A stretch of DNA of 64,000 nt from Bacillota bacterium (GCA_023435225.1 JAEYRX010000041.1:62001-126000); one strand, 5' to 3'; positions 42,705 through 52,081 are shown, counted from the stretch's first letter. The notes: generated by a model from the letters alone, not told the origin. Made by a program: numbers and translations.

Positions 42705-44324
42705 TTGCCGGACCAAATTAATCTACCCAAAGTTGCTTATTTTTGTATGGAGTATGGTCTGGATTCAAGCTTTAAAACCTATGCCGGAGGGTTGGGTATT
42801 TTAGCCGGAGATTATCTTAAAGGAGCCAAGGACCATGGATTTCCTATCGTCGGGATCGGTATCAAATGGAAACAGGGTTATACTGATCAGATGATTGGCA
42901 AGGACAATTGGCCTTATGATTCTTATCATAATTATCAATATGATTTTCTTAAGGATACCGGGGTTAAAGTTAATGTTTGGATTAGGAACCGGAATGTCGC
43001 CTGTAAGGTTTGGTTAGTAGACCAATTTGGGAATGCTCCGCTATACCTGCTTGATACGGATTTACCCGAAAACGAAGACCAATGGATAACCGGGCAATTA
43101 TATGGCTGGTTTGGAGAAGAAAGAATAGCCCAGGAGATGGTATTAGGAATTGGTGGTATTAGGGCGCTAAGATCTCTTAATATTCCAGTTGATGTTTACC
43201 ATTTTAATGAAGGTCATGCGGTTTTTGCGGGATTTGAGCTAATCCGGGAAAAATTAGAGAAAGGTTTTTCTTATGAAGATGCAGTAGCAGCTTCTAGGAA
43301 TCAGATTGTCTTTACTACCCATACTCCAGTGGTTGAAGGTAATGAATCACACTATCTAGATCGGATGATGTATATGGGGGCCAATAATGGTTTATCCCAG
43401 GAGAAATTGATGGAAATCGGCGGGAATCCCTTTAATATGACTGTAGCCGCCTTAAGGTTCTCAAGAATAACCAATGCTGTAGCCGACTTACACTGTAGAA
43501 CCGCCAATCAGATGTGGTGTCAGGTTGACCGTTGTTCCCGGATTATCGGGATTACTAACGCTATTCATTTACCGACCTGGGTTGATTCAAATATGTTAAA
43601 GGCTGCTGCCGGAGAAGGGGACCTTTGGAGGAACCATCAGAACAATAAGCAAAACTTAATTAGTTTTATTAAAGAAAGAAATAAAGTGGAATTAAATCCT
43701 GAAGTATTATTGATTGGTTTTTCAAGAAGAGCGGCCAATTATAAACGAAGCGGATTTATTTTCAGTGATCCGGATGTTATTACTCCATTACTCGAAGAAC
43801 GAAAAATTCAAATCGTATTTTCCGGGAAAGCACATCCCTTGGATGATTCCGGAAAAAGAAGCATTGAGAATCTGGTTAATATGTCACAACGTTTTCCACA
43901 ATCAGTAGTATTTTTAGAGAATTATGATATGACAATCGGGAAAATGTTGACCAGAGGATCCGATGTTTGGCTGAATAACCCCCGTCGGCCCAAAGAAGCC
44001 AGTGGAACCTCGGGAATGAAAGCGGCTATGAACGGAGTACTAAATCTAAGTATATTGGATGGTTGGTGGCCGGAGGCTTGTGACCACGGAATTAACGGCT
44101 GGCAGTTCGGAGATGGGTTTGAAAGCCATTCCGAATTTGATCAAGACGCTCATGACCTGTGGGCCTTATACCGGGTTTTGCGGGAAGAAATTATCCCGAC
44201 TTACTATAATAATCATGAAAAATGGGTTCAAATGATGAGGGAGAGTATTAACAGTACCAATGAAGTATTTGCAGTTAGACGAATGTTGGAAGAGTATTAT
44301 CAAAAGATGTATATTTTGCAATAA
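42705..44324 (+). CDS. glgP: Alpha-glucan phosphorylase
   Basis: 539 residues, TTG 42705 behind GGAGGG. Releases glucose-1-phosphate from glycogen or maltodextrin. Belongs to the shorter GT35 branch: start FCMEYGLDSSFKTYAGGLGI, VYHFNEGHAVFAGFEL, FTTHTPVVEGNE, and the PLP Lys in SGTSGMKAAMNGVLNLS. The long N- and C-terminal regulatory parts of classical glycogen phosphorylase are absent, as usual for this branch. No other glycogen genes adjoin, but pgi is 4 kb downstream. Confidence 0.93.
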   Translation: MPDQINLPKVAYFCMEYGLDSSFKTYAGGLGILAGDYLKGAKDHGFPIVGIGIKWKQGYTDQMIGKDNWPYDSYHNYQYDFLKDTGVKVNVWIRNRNVACKVWLVDQFGNAPLYLLDTDLPENEDQWITGQLYGWFGEERIAQEMVLGIGGIRALRSLNIPVDVYHFNEGHAVFAGFELIREKLEKGFSYEDAVAASRNQIVFTTHTPVVEGNESHYLDRMMYMGANNGLSQEKLMEIGGNPFNMTVAALRFSRITNAVADLHCRTANQMWCQVDRCSRIIGITNAIHLPTWVDSNMLKAAAGEGDLWRNHQNNKQNLISFIKERNKVELNPEVLLIGFSRRAANYKRSGFIFSDPDVITPLLEERKIQIVFSGKAHPLDDSGKRSIENLVNMSQRFPQSVVFLENYDMTIGKMLTRGSDVWLNNPRRPKEASGTSGMKAAMNGVLNLSILDGWWPEACDHGINGWQFGDGFESHSEFDQDAHDLWALYRVLREEIIPTYYNNHEKWVQMMRESINSTNEVFAVRRMLEEYYQKMYILQ

Positions 44325-44351
44325 TTTCATTATTAAGTATTATATTTTTTG

Positions 44352-44392
44352 AACAACCCCTAAATTGTATTTGATTTGGGGGTTGTTTTTTA
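44352..44392 (+). terminator. Terminator after the phosphorylase gene
   Basis: AACAACCCC and GGGGTTGTT form a stem with a longer AT-rich loop, followed by T4. Confidence 0.8.
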
Positions 44393-44522
44393 GAATAGCG
44401 AGACTTTACAAAGATTTAATAAATAATTTTGGCATTTAGTGTTAAAATTTGAAGATAAATTCATTGTTATTTGACATAGAAGTAAGGTTTAAAATATACT
44501 AAAGCCGGGCATGTTTTTTTAT

Positions 44523-44964
44523 CATAGTCGTCCACGCCAGCTTCCGCTGCGCACCTGAAAGTATGAAAATGAGGCTGGGTATATAAGTTAATTTAAATAA
44601 CTATTATATAAACACATCCTTAAAGCCGGATTTGTTCTTAAATTAATGAATTTAAATTAACTTATTTCAGCTGTAATAGGATGAAGTAAATATCTGTTAG
44701 TCCATTTACATTCGGCTTTAATGTAAGTTGAATTAAATTTCTATAAGCATCATGTCCCAAGAACCGGCCATGATGAGAAGATTGAAGAATTTAATTCAAC
44801 TTCATACAGCTGTAATAGTATGAAGAAAATTCTTTTTTAATTACATTTGCATTTGGCTTTAAAAATGTAAATGCTAAGGGTAAAAATTTTCTTCATACTA
44901 TATTAAATGCAAAAAAAAATATGAATTTACTTCATCCTATCTGACAAGCCTCGATAGCATTTTC
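44523..44964. repeat. Compound hairpin element, copy A (442 bp)
   Basis: Ends: CATAGTCGTCCACGCCAGC (44523 on) and GCCTCGATAGCATTTTC (to 44964), shared with copy B in reverse orientation. Inside are, in order: hairpin 1 with 16-bp arms (44583-44598 / 44650-44665); an outer stem AGGATGAAGTAAAT (44678-44691) / ATTTACTTCATCCT (44925-44938); and nested in it hairpin 2 with 15-bp arms AAGTTGAATTAAATT (44725-44739 / 44788-44802) and hairpin 3 with 17-bp arms (44815-44831 / 44885-44901). Junctions repeat CAGCTGTAATAG. The result is a multibranched fold. No coding capacity. Confidence 0.85.
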
Positions 44965-44986
44965 ATATTAGGATAGAGGAGTTACT

Positions 44987-46366
44987 ATGGATCATTCCAA
45001 ACAGTTAGGTACTGAGAGAATAGGGAAATTATTACTTAAATTTTCAATTCCGGCAATCGTCGGGATGCTGGTAAATGCTCTTTATAACGTTGTAGACCGG
45101 ATATTTGTAGGGCAAGGTGTCGGTTCGCTGGGAATTGCCGGAATAACAATTGGTTTTCCTCTTATGATACTGGGAATGGCTTTTGTTATGCTTATCGGGA
45201 TTGGAGCTACCTCCTTAATCTCAATCCGATTGGGCGAACATAAGAAAGATGAAGCGGAAGTCATAGCCGGGAACGGTATGAGTTTGCTTATATTCATCTC
45301 TCTGATACTTACTTTATCCGGACTTCTTTTACTTGATCCCTTATTACAGTTTTTTGGAGCCAGTAGTAAAGTACTACCGTATGCCCGTCAATATTTATAC
45401 ATTATTCTTTATGGGACTGTTTTCCAATCAATCGGTTTTGGGATGAATAACTTTATTCGCGCCGAAGGTAATCCGAGGATAGCCATGTATACCATGTTAA
45501 TCGGGGCTATTCTGAATACGATTTTAGATCCTATATTTATTTTTGGCTTTGGAATGGGGATACAAGGAGCGGCGGTAGCTACTGTTATTTCGATGATGGT
45601 ATCAGCTGCTTGGGTTCTTTATTATTTTTTTGGTGGAGGCAGCCTCCTAAAGATTCATTTAAAAAACTTGAGATTAAGGTTTTCAGTGGTAAAAGATATA
45701 GTATCTATTGGGTCAGCTCCCTTTGCTATGCAATTTGTCGCCAGTATTTTGATGGTGATAATGAATAATAGCTTACAGAACTATGGTGGTGATATTGCTA
45801 TTTCAGTTATGGGTATTGTAAATAGTATAGCTTTGTTGATCTTAATGCCTATTTTCGGAATTAATCAGGGAGTTCAACCAATTATCGGTTACAATTACGG
45901 GGCCAGACAATTCAAACGGGTAAAAAGGGCTTTGAAACTGGCTATTTTTGCAGCAACTATGGTTACGATTGCAGGATTTGCTCTTATTCAAATCTTTCCC
46001 GGCCAGCTAATTAAATTATTTAATAGTAATGACCGGGAATTAATTAAAATGGGGGCTCGGGCAATCAGAATATTTTTAGTTTTCCTACCGATAATTGGGT
46101 TTCAAATTGTGAGCGCCAATTATTTTCAGGCGGTGGGAAAACCGAAACAAGCAATGATTTTGAGTTTATCGCGTCAAGTTTTAGCTTTAATTCCGGCCGT
46201 GATCATTTTACCAAAATTCTTTGGTTTAAACGGTGTTTTTTATGCCGGGCCTCTATCTGATCTGATTTCCTCAATTTTTACCGGTATTTGGCTTTTTTAT
46301 GAACTACGACATTTGGATTACAAGCATAATGAAAGTCAAATGTTAGAGCCCGATTATAACGGATAA
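44987..46366 (+). CDS. MATE-family efflux transporter
   Basis: 459 residues, ATG 44987 with AGAGGAG. About twelve membrane segments in two related halves, starting LGTERIGKLLLKFSIPAIVG and LYNVVDRIFVGQGVGSLGIA, with QGVQPIIGYNYGARQFKRVK at the start of the second half. This is the Na+ or H+ coupled multidrug/organic-cation exporter family. The substrate is unknown. Repeat A ends 22 bases upstream, so its promoter must lie in or next to the repeat. Confidence 0.93.
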   Translation: MDHSKQLGTERIGKLLLKFSIPAIVGMLVNALYNVVDRIFVGQGVGSLGIAGITIGFPLMILGMAFVMLIGIGATSLISIRLGEHKKDEAEVIAGNGMSLLIFISLILTLSGLLLLDPLLQFFGASSKVLPYARQYLYIILYGTVFQSIGFGMNNFIRAEGNPRIAMYTMLIGAILNTILDPIFIFGFGMGIQGAAVATVISMMVSAAWVLYYFFGGGSLLKIHLKNLRLRFSVVKDIVSIGSAPFAMQFVASILMVIMNNSLQNYGGDIAISVMGIVNSIALLILMPIFGINQGVQPIIGYNYGARQFKRVKRALKLAIFAATMVTIAGFALIQIFPGQLIKLFNSNDRELIKMGARAIRIFLVFLPIIGFQIVSANYFQAVGKPKQAMILSLSRQVLALIPAVIILPKFFGLNGVFYAGPLSDLISSIFTGIWLFYELRHLDYKHNESQMLEPDYNG

Positions 46367-46379
46367 TATTAGCAGCTAA

Positions 46380-46477
46380 GGAAGCGCTGATTAATCCGAT
46401 TTTGTGCAAGCAAATATGCGGTATTAGGCATTTTGCGAAGCACAAAATCGTCACTTATTCAATTAATCAGCGCTTCC
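46380..46477. mobile_element. 98-bp MITE, copy 4 (reverse orientation)
   Basis: GGAAGCGCTGATTAAT to ATTAATCAGCGCTTCC flanked by CTAA at 46376-46379 and 46478-46481. Its interior is the reverse complement of copy 1. It sits 13 bases after the MATE gene. Confidence 0.92.
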
Positions 46478-46487
46478 CTAAGTATAG

Positions 46488-46712
46488 GCGAAAAATAGAG
46501 GAAAGATTAAAAAGAGGCCGAATTTATTTCTGCGTTTGATTGAAAAGTCCATAGCTGTTTTTTATGCTGCTTTCGAATTTGTATCCGGCTTTCTTTACGA
46601 TTTTAATCCAGCCACGATTTATATAGTATCAATCGCTATTTTGATTATATGTACTCTATTCTTGTATAAGATGAATCTATTGGAAAGGTTAAAGACTAAA
46701 ACCATCTATTAG
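46488..46712 (+). pseudogene. C-terminal remnant of a membrane protein
   Basis: An open frame of about 75 codons ends at TAG 46710-46712 and has no start codon with a ribosome site. It reads like the end of a multi-pass transporter: RPNLFLRLIEKSIAVFYAAF, then SGFLYDFNPATIYIVSI and a final helix IAILIICTLFLYKMN. It may be the tail of an MFS-type permease whose body was lost, with a MITE now next to the break. It is 8 bases ahead of the next gene. Confidence 0.4.
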
Positions 46713-46720
46713 GGGTTAAC

Positions 46721-47965
46721 ATGAAAAAAATCATTGTTATCACATTTCTAACTATTATTAGTTTTTCGGTTCCCGGTATGGCCGGAGCGGAACAAACTCA
46801 AAATACGAACAATGATTCTTATAACAATCAAATATATAAGCCTTCCTGGTGGCAGTCGCTCTCTCAAACGTGGAGTTATGATCAGAGTAATTTAAAAGGC
46901 AATGGAGAAAGCGGCACTTACCAAGGAACAGCTTCAGGGCTTCATATCAAGCCGGCTTGGCATTGGCAACGTTTTGAGGGCAAGTTTGATTTTGCTCTAT
47001 ATACAAATCCTTGGGAAAATGATGAATGGCAATGGGGTAAACCGGTTCCGGCGATAAAGCCTGTTTTACCCAACTTTATCGATAGTTTAATCTATAACAG
47101 AAAATCAATTATTATCAAATATCAAGATATTAATAGCCTTAATTTCGGTTACGGGTTAATCCTTAATGAATATCATTCGGCCGACCCTTATCACGGGTGG
47201 AGGATTGACTTAAATCCCACTACAACTACGGCAGTTTTATTAATAGCAACTCAGGAAATAATCTATTTTGAGCCGTTTCTTAGTAATGAATTGGCTTCAT
47301 TTCAGGCAATTAGACTGGAACAATCAGTGCAAACCGGTAAGTTAAAGTGGAAGTTAGGGTTAACCGGAGTTCATGACGGATATAAATATCCCGAACCGGT
47401 GAGACACCCTTCATCAGGTAGTGAATATGACCTTTCTCTCACTAATATTATTTGGTGCAGTCCTTTTTTGGAATCCGGCAGTTATAAAGATTTTGGAAAA
47501 GCAGATATGTTTGGGGTTAAAGGTAAATTGGGCTTGATTAGTTATCAAGTCGGACAATTTAAAACCCGGGGTCTGTTTTGGCCGAATTTTTTCGGTGGCG
47601 GTTATGAGGAGTTAAAGTTTAATTCGGTTAGTGATAAAAACGAACCTGGTTTACCGGATTTGAGTTTATTGGATGAAGATAATCGTAATGGATATATAGG
47701 CCGACTGTGGGTTGAAGTTAACCCTTGGTTAGCAGCAGGATATCTTTATATTGATGATTTAGAAGATACGAATGGATTTAATTTTACGGTTAAGATAGAA
47801 CGATTAAAAACAGAATCAGGTTTATTTTACTACCGGATGTTTGATAAGGATACTTATGATTGGTTTATCAAAGGAGAAGCCGGTTTTTTTGATTATGCCT
47901 TTCATTTTTGCCAGGATTGGGATCATAAATACCGAAATGAATTTGAGATCAGTTATCGGTTTTAG
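46721..47965 (+). CDS. Secreted beta-barrel-like protein, possible outer-membrane protein
   Basis: 414 residues, ATG 46721 (weak AGGGG ribosome site). Signal peptide about 1-23 (ending MAGAEQ). The mature protein is rich in aromatic residues and Gly, with many stretches of alternating polar/hydrophobic residues of 8-12 length (GKFDFALYTN, KLKWKLGLTGVHD, GLFYYRMFDKD) and a terminal strand FEISYRF ending in Phe. A C-terminal aromatic strand is the hallmark of BamA-assembled outer-membrane barrels. There is no catalytic motif. If the cell has a single membrane it would instead be a secreted or wall-bound beta protein. Confidence 0.6.
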   Translation: MKKIIVITFLTIISFSVPGMAGAEQTQNTNNDSYNNQIYKPSWWQSLSQTWSYDQSNLKGNGESGTYQGTASGLHIKPAWHWQRFEGKFDFALYTNPWENDEWQWGKPVPAIKPVLPNFIDSLIYNRKSIIIKYQDINSLNFGYGLILNEYHSADPYHGWRIDLNPTTTTAVLLIATQEIIYFEPFLSNELASFQAIRLEQSVQTGKLKWKLGLTGVHDGYKYPEPVRHPSSGSEYDLSLTNIIWCSPFLESGSYKDFGKADMFGVKGKLGLISYQVGQFKTRGLFWPNFFGGGYEELKFNSVSDKNEPGLPDLSLLDEDNRNGYIGRLWVEVNPWLAAGYLYIDDLEDTNGFNFTVKIERLKTESGLFYYRMFDKDTYDWFIKGEAGFFDYAFHFCQDWDHKYRNEFEISYRF

Positions 47966-48082
47966 GGACAGATTAGGTTTAAATTTATTAAGGTTTATTA
48001 ACGTTATTAGATTGTTTGCAGGAAGTTGTTTAACTCTAGCGAATAGTTAGAAAGAATTGGGTACATCTTAGGAGGCGAGTGT

Positions 48083-49435
48083 ATGTCTAGTCAATTAAAG
48101 TTGGATTTATCAAAAACTAAACCGTTTATTGGAGAACACGAAGTGGCAATGCTCTCCGGGCAAGTGGCGTTGGCCCATGAAATGTTACATAATAAATCCG
48201 GTCCTGGTAATGATTTTCTAGGGTGGGTTGATCTCCCGATTAAATATGATAAACAAGAATTTCAAGCGGTCTTAATGGCTGCCGAGCAAATTAAAGATAA
48301 GTCCGAAGCCTTGGTGGTTATAGGAATAGGTGGTTCTTATCTGGGAGCTAGGGCGGCCATAGAGCTTTTAAACAATACTTTTTATAATCAGTTGAATCGG
48401 GAAAAACGTAAAACCCCGCTAATCCTTTATCTTGGCCAAACCATTAGTCCCACATATACGGCGGAATTACTTGATTTACTAGAAGGTATCGACTTTTCAG
48501 TTAATGTAATATCAAAATCCGGCACCACTACTGAGCCGGCAATCGCTTTCCGGATTATCCGGGAGCTATTGGTTAAAAAATATGGTGAAACCGAAGCTAA
48601 AAGTAGGATATATGCCACTACCGATAAATCAAAAGGCGCATTAAAGAAACTGGCCGATACCGAAAGATATACTCAATTTGTAATCCCTGATGATGTTGGT
48701 GGCCGATATTCTGTATTGACCCCGGTAGGATTACTCCCAATAGCCGCCAGTGGAGTTAATATTCAGGAGATTATGGATGGGGCTGCTGAAGCCTACCAGG
48801 AATTCAGTAATGTTAACTTAGATCAAAATGAAGCTTATCGCTACGCTGCGGCTCGTACTGCTCTTTACCGTAAGGGTAAGCTGGTTGAAATAATGGTTAA
48901 TTATGAACCGGGGCTTCATTACATGGCGGAATGGTGGAAACAATTATACGGCGAGAGTGAAGGTAAAGACCATAAAGGAATTTTCCCTGCGTCCTGCGAT
49001 TTTTCAACCGACCTTCATTCAATGGGACAATATATTCAAGATGGTCGGCGTGATATTTTTGAGACGGTACTCTGGACAGATAAATCAAGACGTTCAATGT
49101 TAATACCCAATGATCCCGATAATATCGATGGTTTGAACTTCTTGAGCGGGAAAACAATGGATTATGTTAACCAAAAGGCTTTTGAAGGAACCGTTTTAGC
49201 CCATAATGATGGCGGAGTACCAAATATGGTTTTAAGGGTTCCGGAAATAAACCCCTTTAATTTTGGTAAAATGGTATATTTCTTTGAAAAGGCCTGTGGA
49301 ATCAGTGGTTACTTAAATGCGGTCAACCCCTTTGACCAACCTGGTGTAGAAGCATATAAGAAAAATATGTTTGCTTTGCTGGGAAAACCGGGATTTGAAA
49401 CTGAAAAAGCCAAGTTGGAAGAAAGACTCAAGTAA
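48083..49435 (+). CDS. pgi: Glucose-6-phosphate isomerase
   Basis: 450 residues, ATG 48083 behind TAGGAGGCG. Interconverts glucose-6-phosphate and fructose-6-phosphate. Matches the short bacterial form: VVIGIGGSYLGARAAIELL, VISKSGTTTEPAIAFRI, VGGRYSVLTPVGLLPIAASG, and the catalytic Glu/His region GESEGKDHKGIFPAS. Its stop overlaps the next start by one base (TAATG). Confidence 0.96.
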   Translation: MSSQLKLDLSKTKPFIGEHEVAMLSGQVALAHEMLHNKSGPGNDFLGWVDLPIKYDKQEFQAVLMAAEQIKDKSEALVVIGIGGSYLGARAAIELLNNTFYNQLNREKRKTPLILYLGQTISPTYTAELLDLLEGIDFSVNVISKSGTTTEPAIAFRIIRELLVKKYGETEAKSRIYATTDKSKGALKKLADTERYTQFVIPDDVGGRYSVLTPVGLLPIAASGVNIQEIMDGAAEAYQEFSNVNLDQNEAYRYAAARTALYRKGKLVEIMVNYEPGLHYMAEWWKQLYGESEGKDHKGIFPASCDFSTDLHSMGQYIQDGRRDIFETVLWTDKSRRSMLIPNDPDNIDGLNFLSGKTMDYVNQKAFEGTVLAHNDGGVPNMVLRVPEINPFNFGKMVYFFEKACGISGYLNAVNPFDQPGVEAYKKNMFALLGKPGFETEKAKLEERLK

Positions 49436-50247
49436 TGCATCTGTCTTGGAAAATTACCGGACGAATATTACTTTATATCGGAATATATTTTGCCGTTCAA
49501 GTTTTAGCCTTTAGTATAGTAAGTGTATGTTTTGGTATAAAGGCCGGTATAGAAAACCGGGGAATGTTCAGCCAGGAACAAATCCAGACTATAGTAAATC
49601 AAAATATTCATTGGATTTTAATCGGGAGCGTTTTAAGTACTTTTGGACTCTATTGGTTGATTTTTCGGGTCAGGAAAGAAAGTTTAATCAAAAGATGTAA
49701 TTTTACCAAAATCGGATTCCGGGAAATGGGATATACTATTTTGCTTGGTTTTGGATTCAACGCTTTTCTAGTGGTTATGAATATATTTACCAACTATTAC
49801 CGTCTGTTTCCGGAACATGAAAAGCTAATGATATCTTTGATTGGCGGAAATATTGTCTTGACCTTGATTACCGTTGGGATTGTTATCCCGGTCTTTGAAG
49901 AAATTTTATTCCGGGGAATTGTTTTTAATGAATTACGGAAATGGATTAGGCTGCCGCTAGCCCTAATATTACAGGGACTAGTTTTTGGTTTATATCATAT
50001 GAATGTTTTACAGGGGATTTACGGGACCTTGATGGGTATTTTGGCAGCACTGGCTTATGTTTGGGTCGGCTCGCTTTGGGCCCCGATTTTAGTCCATGCC
50101 GGCTTTAATCTTATCGGAGTTTTCTTAAGCAGACTGAATGAGCAAATCTTAGTTCAATATAGCTGGGGGATTTTATTTTTCAGTATTTTAATTTTAGCTT
50201 ATGCTCTTTACACCGCTTGGAAAAGAAGAATAATTAATTTTAAATGA
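49435..50247 (+). CDS. CPBP-family intramembrane metalloprotease
   Basis: 270 residues, ATG 49435 overlapping the pgi stop. About seven membrane helices. Motif 1 is EEILFRGIVFNEL, motif 2 FGLYHMN, and motif 3 HAGFNLIG, as in the CAAX protease / bacteriocin-immunity family. Substrates of bacterial members are mostly unknown. Coupled translation with pgi is noteworthy but has no obvious metabolic reason. Confidence 0.9.
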   Translation: MHLSWKITGRILLYIGIYFAVQVLAFSIVSVCFGIKAGIENRGMFSQEQIQTIVNQNIHWILIGSVLSTFGLYWLIFRVRKESLIKRCNFTKIGFREMGYTILLGFGFNAFLVVMNIFTNYYRLFPEHEKLMISLIGGNIVLTLITVGIVIPVFEEILFRGIVFNELRKWIRLPLALILQGLVFGLYHMNVLQGIYGTLMGILAALAYVWVGSLWAPILVHAGFNLIGVFLSRLNEQILVQYSWGILFFSILILAYALYTAWKRRIINFK

Positions 50248-50251
50248 ATGA

Positions 50252-50280
50252 AAAATCCGGGCTTAATTAGTCCGGATTTT
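50252..50280. terminator. Terminator after the pgi operon
   Basis: AAAATCCGG and CCGGATTTT form a stem around an AT-rich loop, with A and T runs on both sides. Confidence 0.75.
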
Positions 50281-50310
50281 AAAATTTAAAAAGATATAAT
50301 AATTTTTAAT

Positions 50311-50371
50311 CACGAAAGTCAAGAAATTAAAAAAAGTATTTTTTCGTGCCTTTCGTGTGTTTCGTGGTTCA
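50311..50371. repeat. Inverted repeat of the CACGAAA family
   Basis: CACGAAAGTCAAG on the left and TTTTTCGTGCCTTTCGTG with CGTGTGTTTCGTGGTT on the right. The right arm recurs at 57321-57348. Confidence 0.6.
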
Positions 50372-50391
50372 CATTAAGTTTAAGTAATAAC

Positions 50392-51117
50392 TTATAGGAT
50401 TTTACTTAAAAATTGTTTAGTCCGCTCGTTTTGGGCTTTACTGAAGAGTACAACCGGAGTAGCATCTTCCAGTATTTCTCCTTCATCCATAAATAGAACT
50501 CGGTGAGCGACTTCCCTGGCAAAACCCATTTCATGAGTAACTACAACCATGGTCATGCCTTCATGGGCCAAGTCTTTCATAACGTCCAACACTTCCTGGA
50601 TCATTTCCGGATCAAGAGCTGAAGTGGGTTCATCAAAAAGCAGTACTTTAGGACGCATTGCCAAGGCTCTGGCAATAGCGATCCTTTGTTGCTGACCGCC
50701 GGAAAGATGATCCGGGTATACATCGGCTTTATGTCTAAGACCAACCCGATTCAACAACTCGTATGCTCTTGCTTGGGCAACTTCCTGACTCAACCCCCGG
50801 ACTTTGATCGGAGCTATTGTAATATTCTCTAAGGCGGTTTTGTGAGGGAAAAGGTTAAAACGTTGAAATACCATTCCTACTTCAGCCCGGACTTCGTTAA
50901 CATCAATTAGTGAATGGTCTGAAACATCGACTCCCTCAATATAAATATGTCCGCCGGAAGGTTTTTCCAATAAGTTTAAGCAGCGGAGGAAAGTGCTTTT
51001 TCCGGAACCGCTTGGTCCGATAACGCAAACAACTTCACCGTGTTTTATATGCGTTGATATTCCCTTCAGGACGTGAAGATGGCGAAAACGTTTATGCAAG
51101 TCTACAACCTTAATCAC
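50392..51117 (-). CDS. glnQ: Amino-acid ABC transporter ATPase
   Basis: 241 residues, start ATG 51117, overlapping the permease gene by eight bases. Walker A GPSGSGKS, Q loop VFQRFNLFPH, signature LSGGQQQR, Walker B VLLFDEPTSALD and the switch His in VTHEMGFA. It is the energy subunit of a polar amino-acid importer, together with the permease and binding protein upstream. The symbol reflects the family; the exact amino acid is not certain. Confidence 0.93.
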   Translation of the reverse strand: MIKVVDLHKRFRHLHVLKGISTHIKHGEVVCVIGPSGSGKSTFLRCLNLLEKPSGGHIYIEGVDVSDHSLIDVNEVRAEVGMVFQRFNLFPHKTALENITIAPIKVRGLSQEVAQARAYELLNRVGLRHKADVYPDHLSGGQQQRIAIARALAMRPKVLLFDEPTSALDPEMIQEVLDVMKDLAHEGMTMVVVTHEMGFAREVAHRVLFMDEGEILEDATPVVLFSKAQNERTKQFLSKIL

Positions 51118-52081
51118 CGACCTTCAACCTCCTTTCCAATTTAGCCACAATTCGAGTAAAAGGGATAGTCATCAACAGAAAGATTAAACCAACTTCAATC
51201 CAGGTTTCAGTAGGACGGTAAGAGCGAGTAACAATAATTTGGGCTTTCCGGACTAACTCTTCCATTCCAATAACTGAGACCAGGGAGGAGTCTTTTAACA
51301 TAGCGATAAATTCATTCCCCAGCGGAGGGATGACCCTTTTAATAGCCTGAGGGAGAATGATATGGCTCATTGATTGACGATAGGTCATTCCTAATGAACG
51401 GGCAGCTTCCATTTGCCCTTTATCGATGGATTGAATTCCGGCGCGTACAATTTCGGCTACATAAGCTCCGCTATTAATACTTAAAGCTAGAAGCGCTGAA
51501 ACGAAAGGATTGATAGGAATTGGTTGTCCGTTGTTAAAAAGCAGGCCAAGTATTGGCGGCGAGCCGAAATGAATCATAAAGATTTGGACCAGCAGCGGAG
51601 TTCCACGGATAAAATCAACATAAATACCAGCTATTACATTAAAAAATTTATTATGGATTACTTTAGCTACGCCTGCGAAGGTGCCAATGATTACTCCGTT
51701 AAATTCAGCAACCAGCGTAAGAAAAATAGTCATTAAGGCGCCAAGGAGCAAACTAGGGAGGCTTAACCACATATAGTAGATTGAAGTCTCAGCCATTGAA
51801 AACTCTTCGGTCCTTTCACCGGTTTCCAGAGTTAGTTTTTTTTTCTCAATGCGAAAATTTTTTTTATGAAGTTCAATAGTATGATTTCCAGGTGTTAACC
51901 CGTTTAAGGTACATGGGGTATATTGGTTGGTGAATTTACCATCAATGTAAACTTTTGCTCCAACCGGATCTGATTTAATATGGAGAATCACCTGTTCTCC
52001 CGAATTGGCCAGGGTGCATGCGGTATATCCAAATCCCAGAGATATAAGTAATATGATAAAAAGAATAATTTTTTTTCTCAC
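51110..52081 (-). CDS. Amino-acid ABC permease with an N-terminal PEGA domain
   Basis: 323 residues from GTG 52081 (AAAGGA upstream; ATG 52090 is also possible). After a first hydrophobic segment, residues about 33-97 form a PEGA-type beta domain (ILHIKSDPVGAKVYIDGKFT, then PCTLNGLTPGNHTIELHKKN). The rest is a standard His/Glu/Gln permease (LLGALMTIFLTLVAEFNGVI, with the coupling motif AARSLGMTYRQSMSHIILPQ). PEGA domains usually sit on surface proteins, where they bind peptidoglycan or other proteins; I do not know it as a normal part of this permease family. The frame is continuous, so this is a true fusion. Topology puts the domain outside the membrane. Confidence 0.88.
   Translation of the reverse strand: MRKKIILFIILLISLGFGYTACTLANSGEQVILHIKSDPVGAKVYIDGKFTNQYTPCTLNGLTPGNHTIELHKKNFRIEKKKLTLETGERTEEFSMAETSIYYMWLSLPSLLLGALMTIFLTLVAEFNGVIIGTFAGVAKVIHNKFFNVIAGIYVDFIRGTPLLVQIFMIHFGSPPILGLLFNNGQPIPINPFVSALLALSINSGAYVAEIVRAGIQSIDKGQMEAARSLGMTYRQSMSHIILPQAIKRVIPPLGNEFIAMLKDSSLVSVIGMEELVRKAQIIVTRSYRPTETWIEVGLIFLLMTIPFTRIVAKLERRLKVGD

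Noticed and set aside
44523..44964. CRISPR array
   Set aside because: Repeats are inverted stems of different sequence, not direct repeats with unique spacers, and no cas gene is present.
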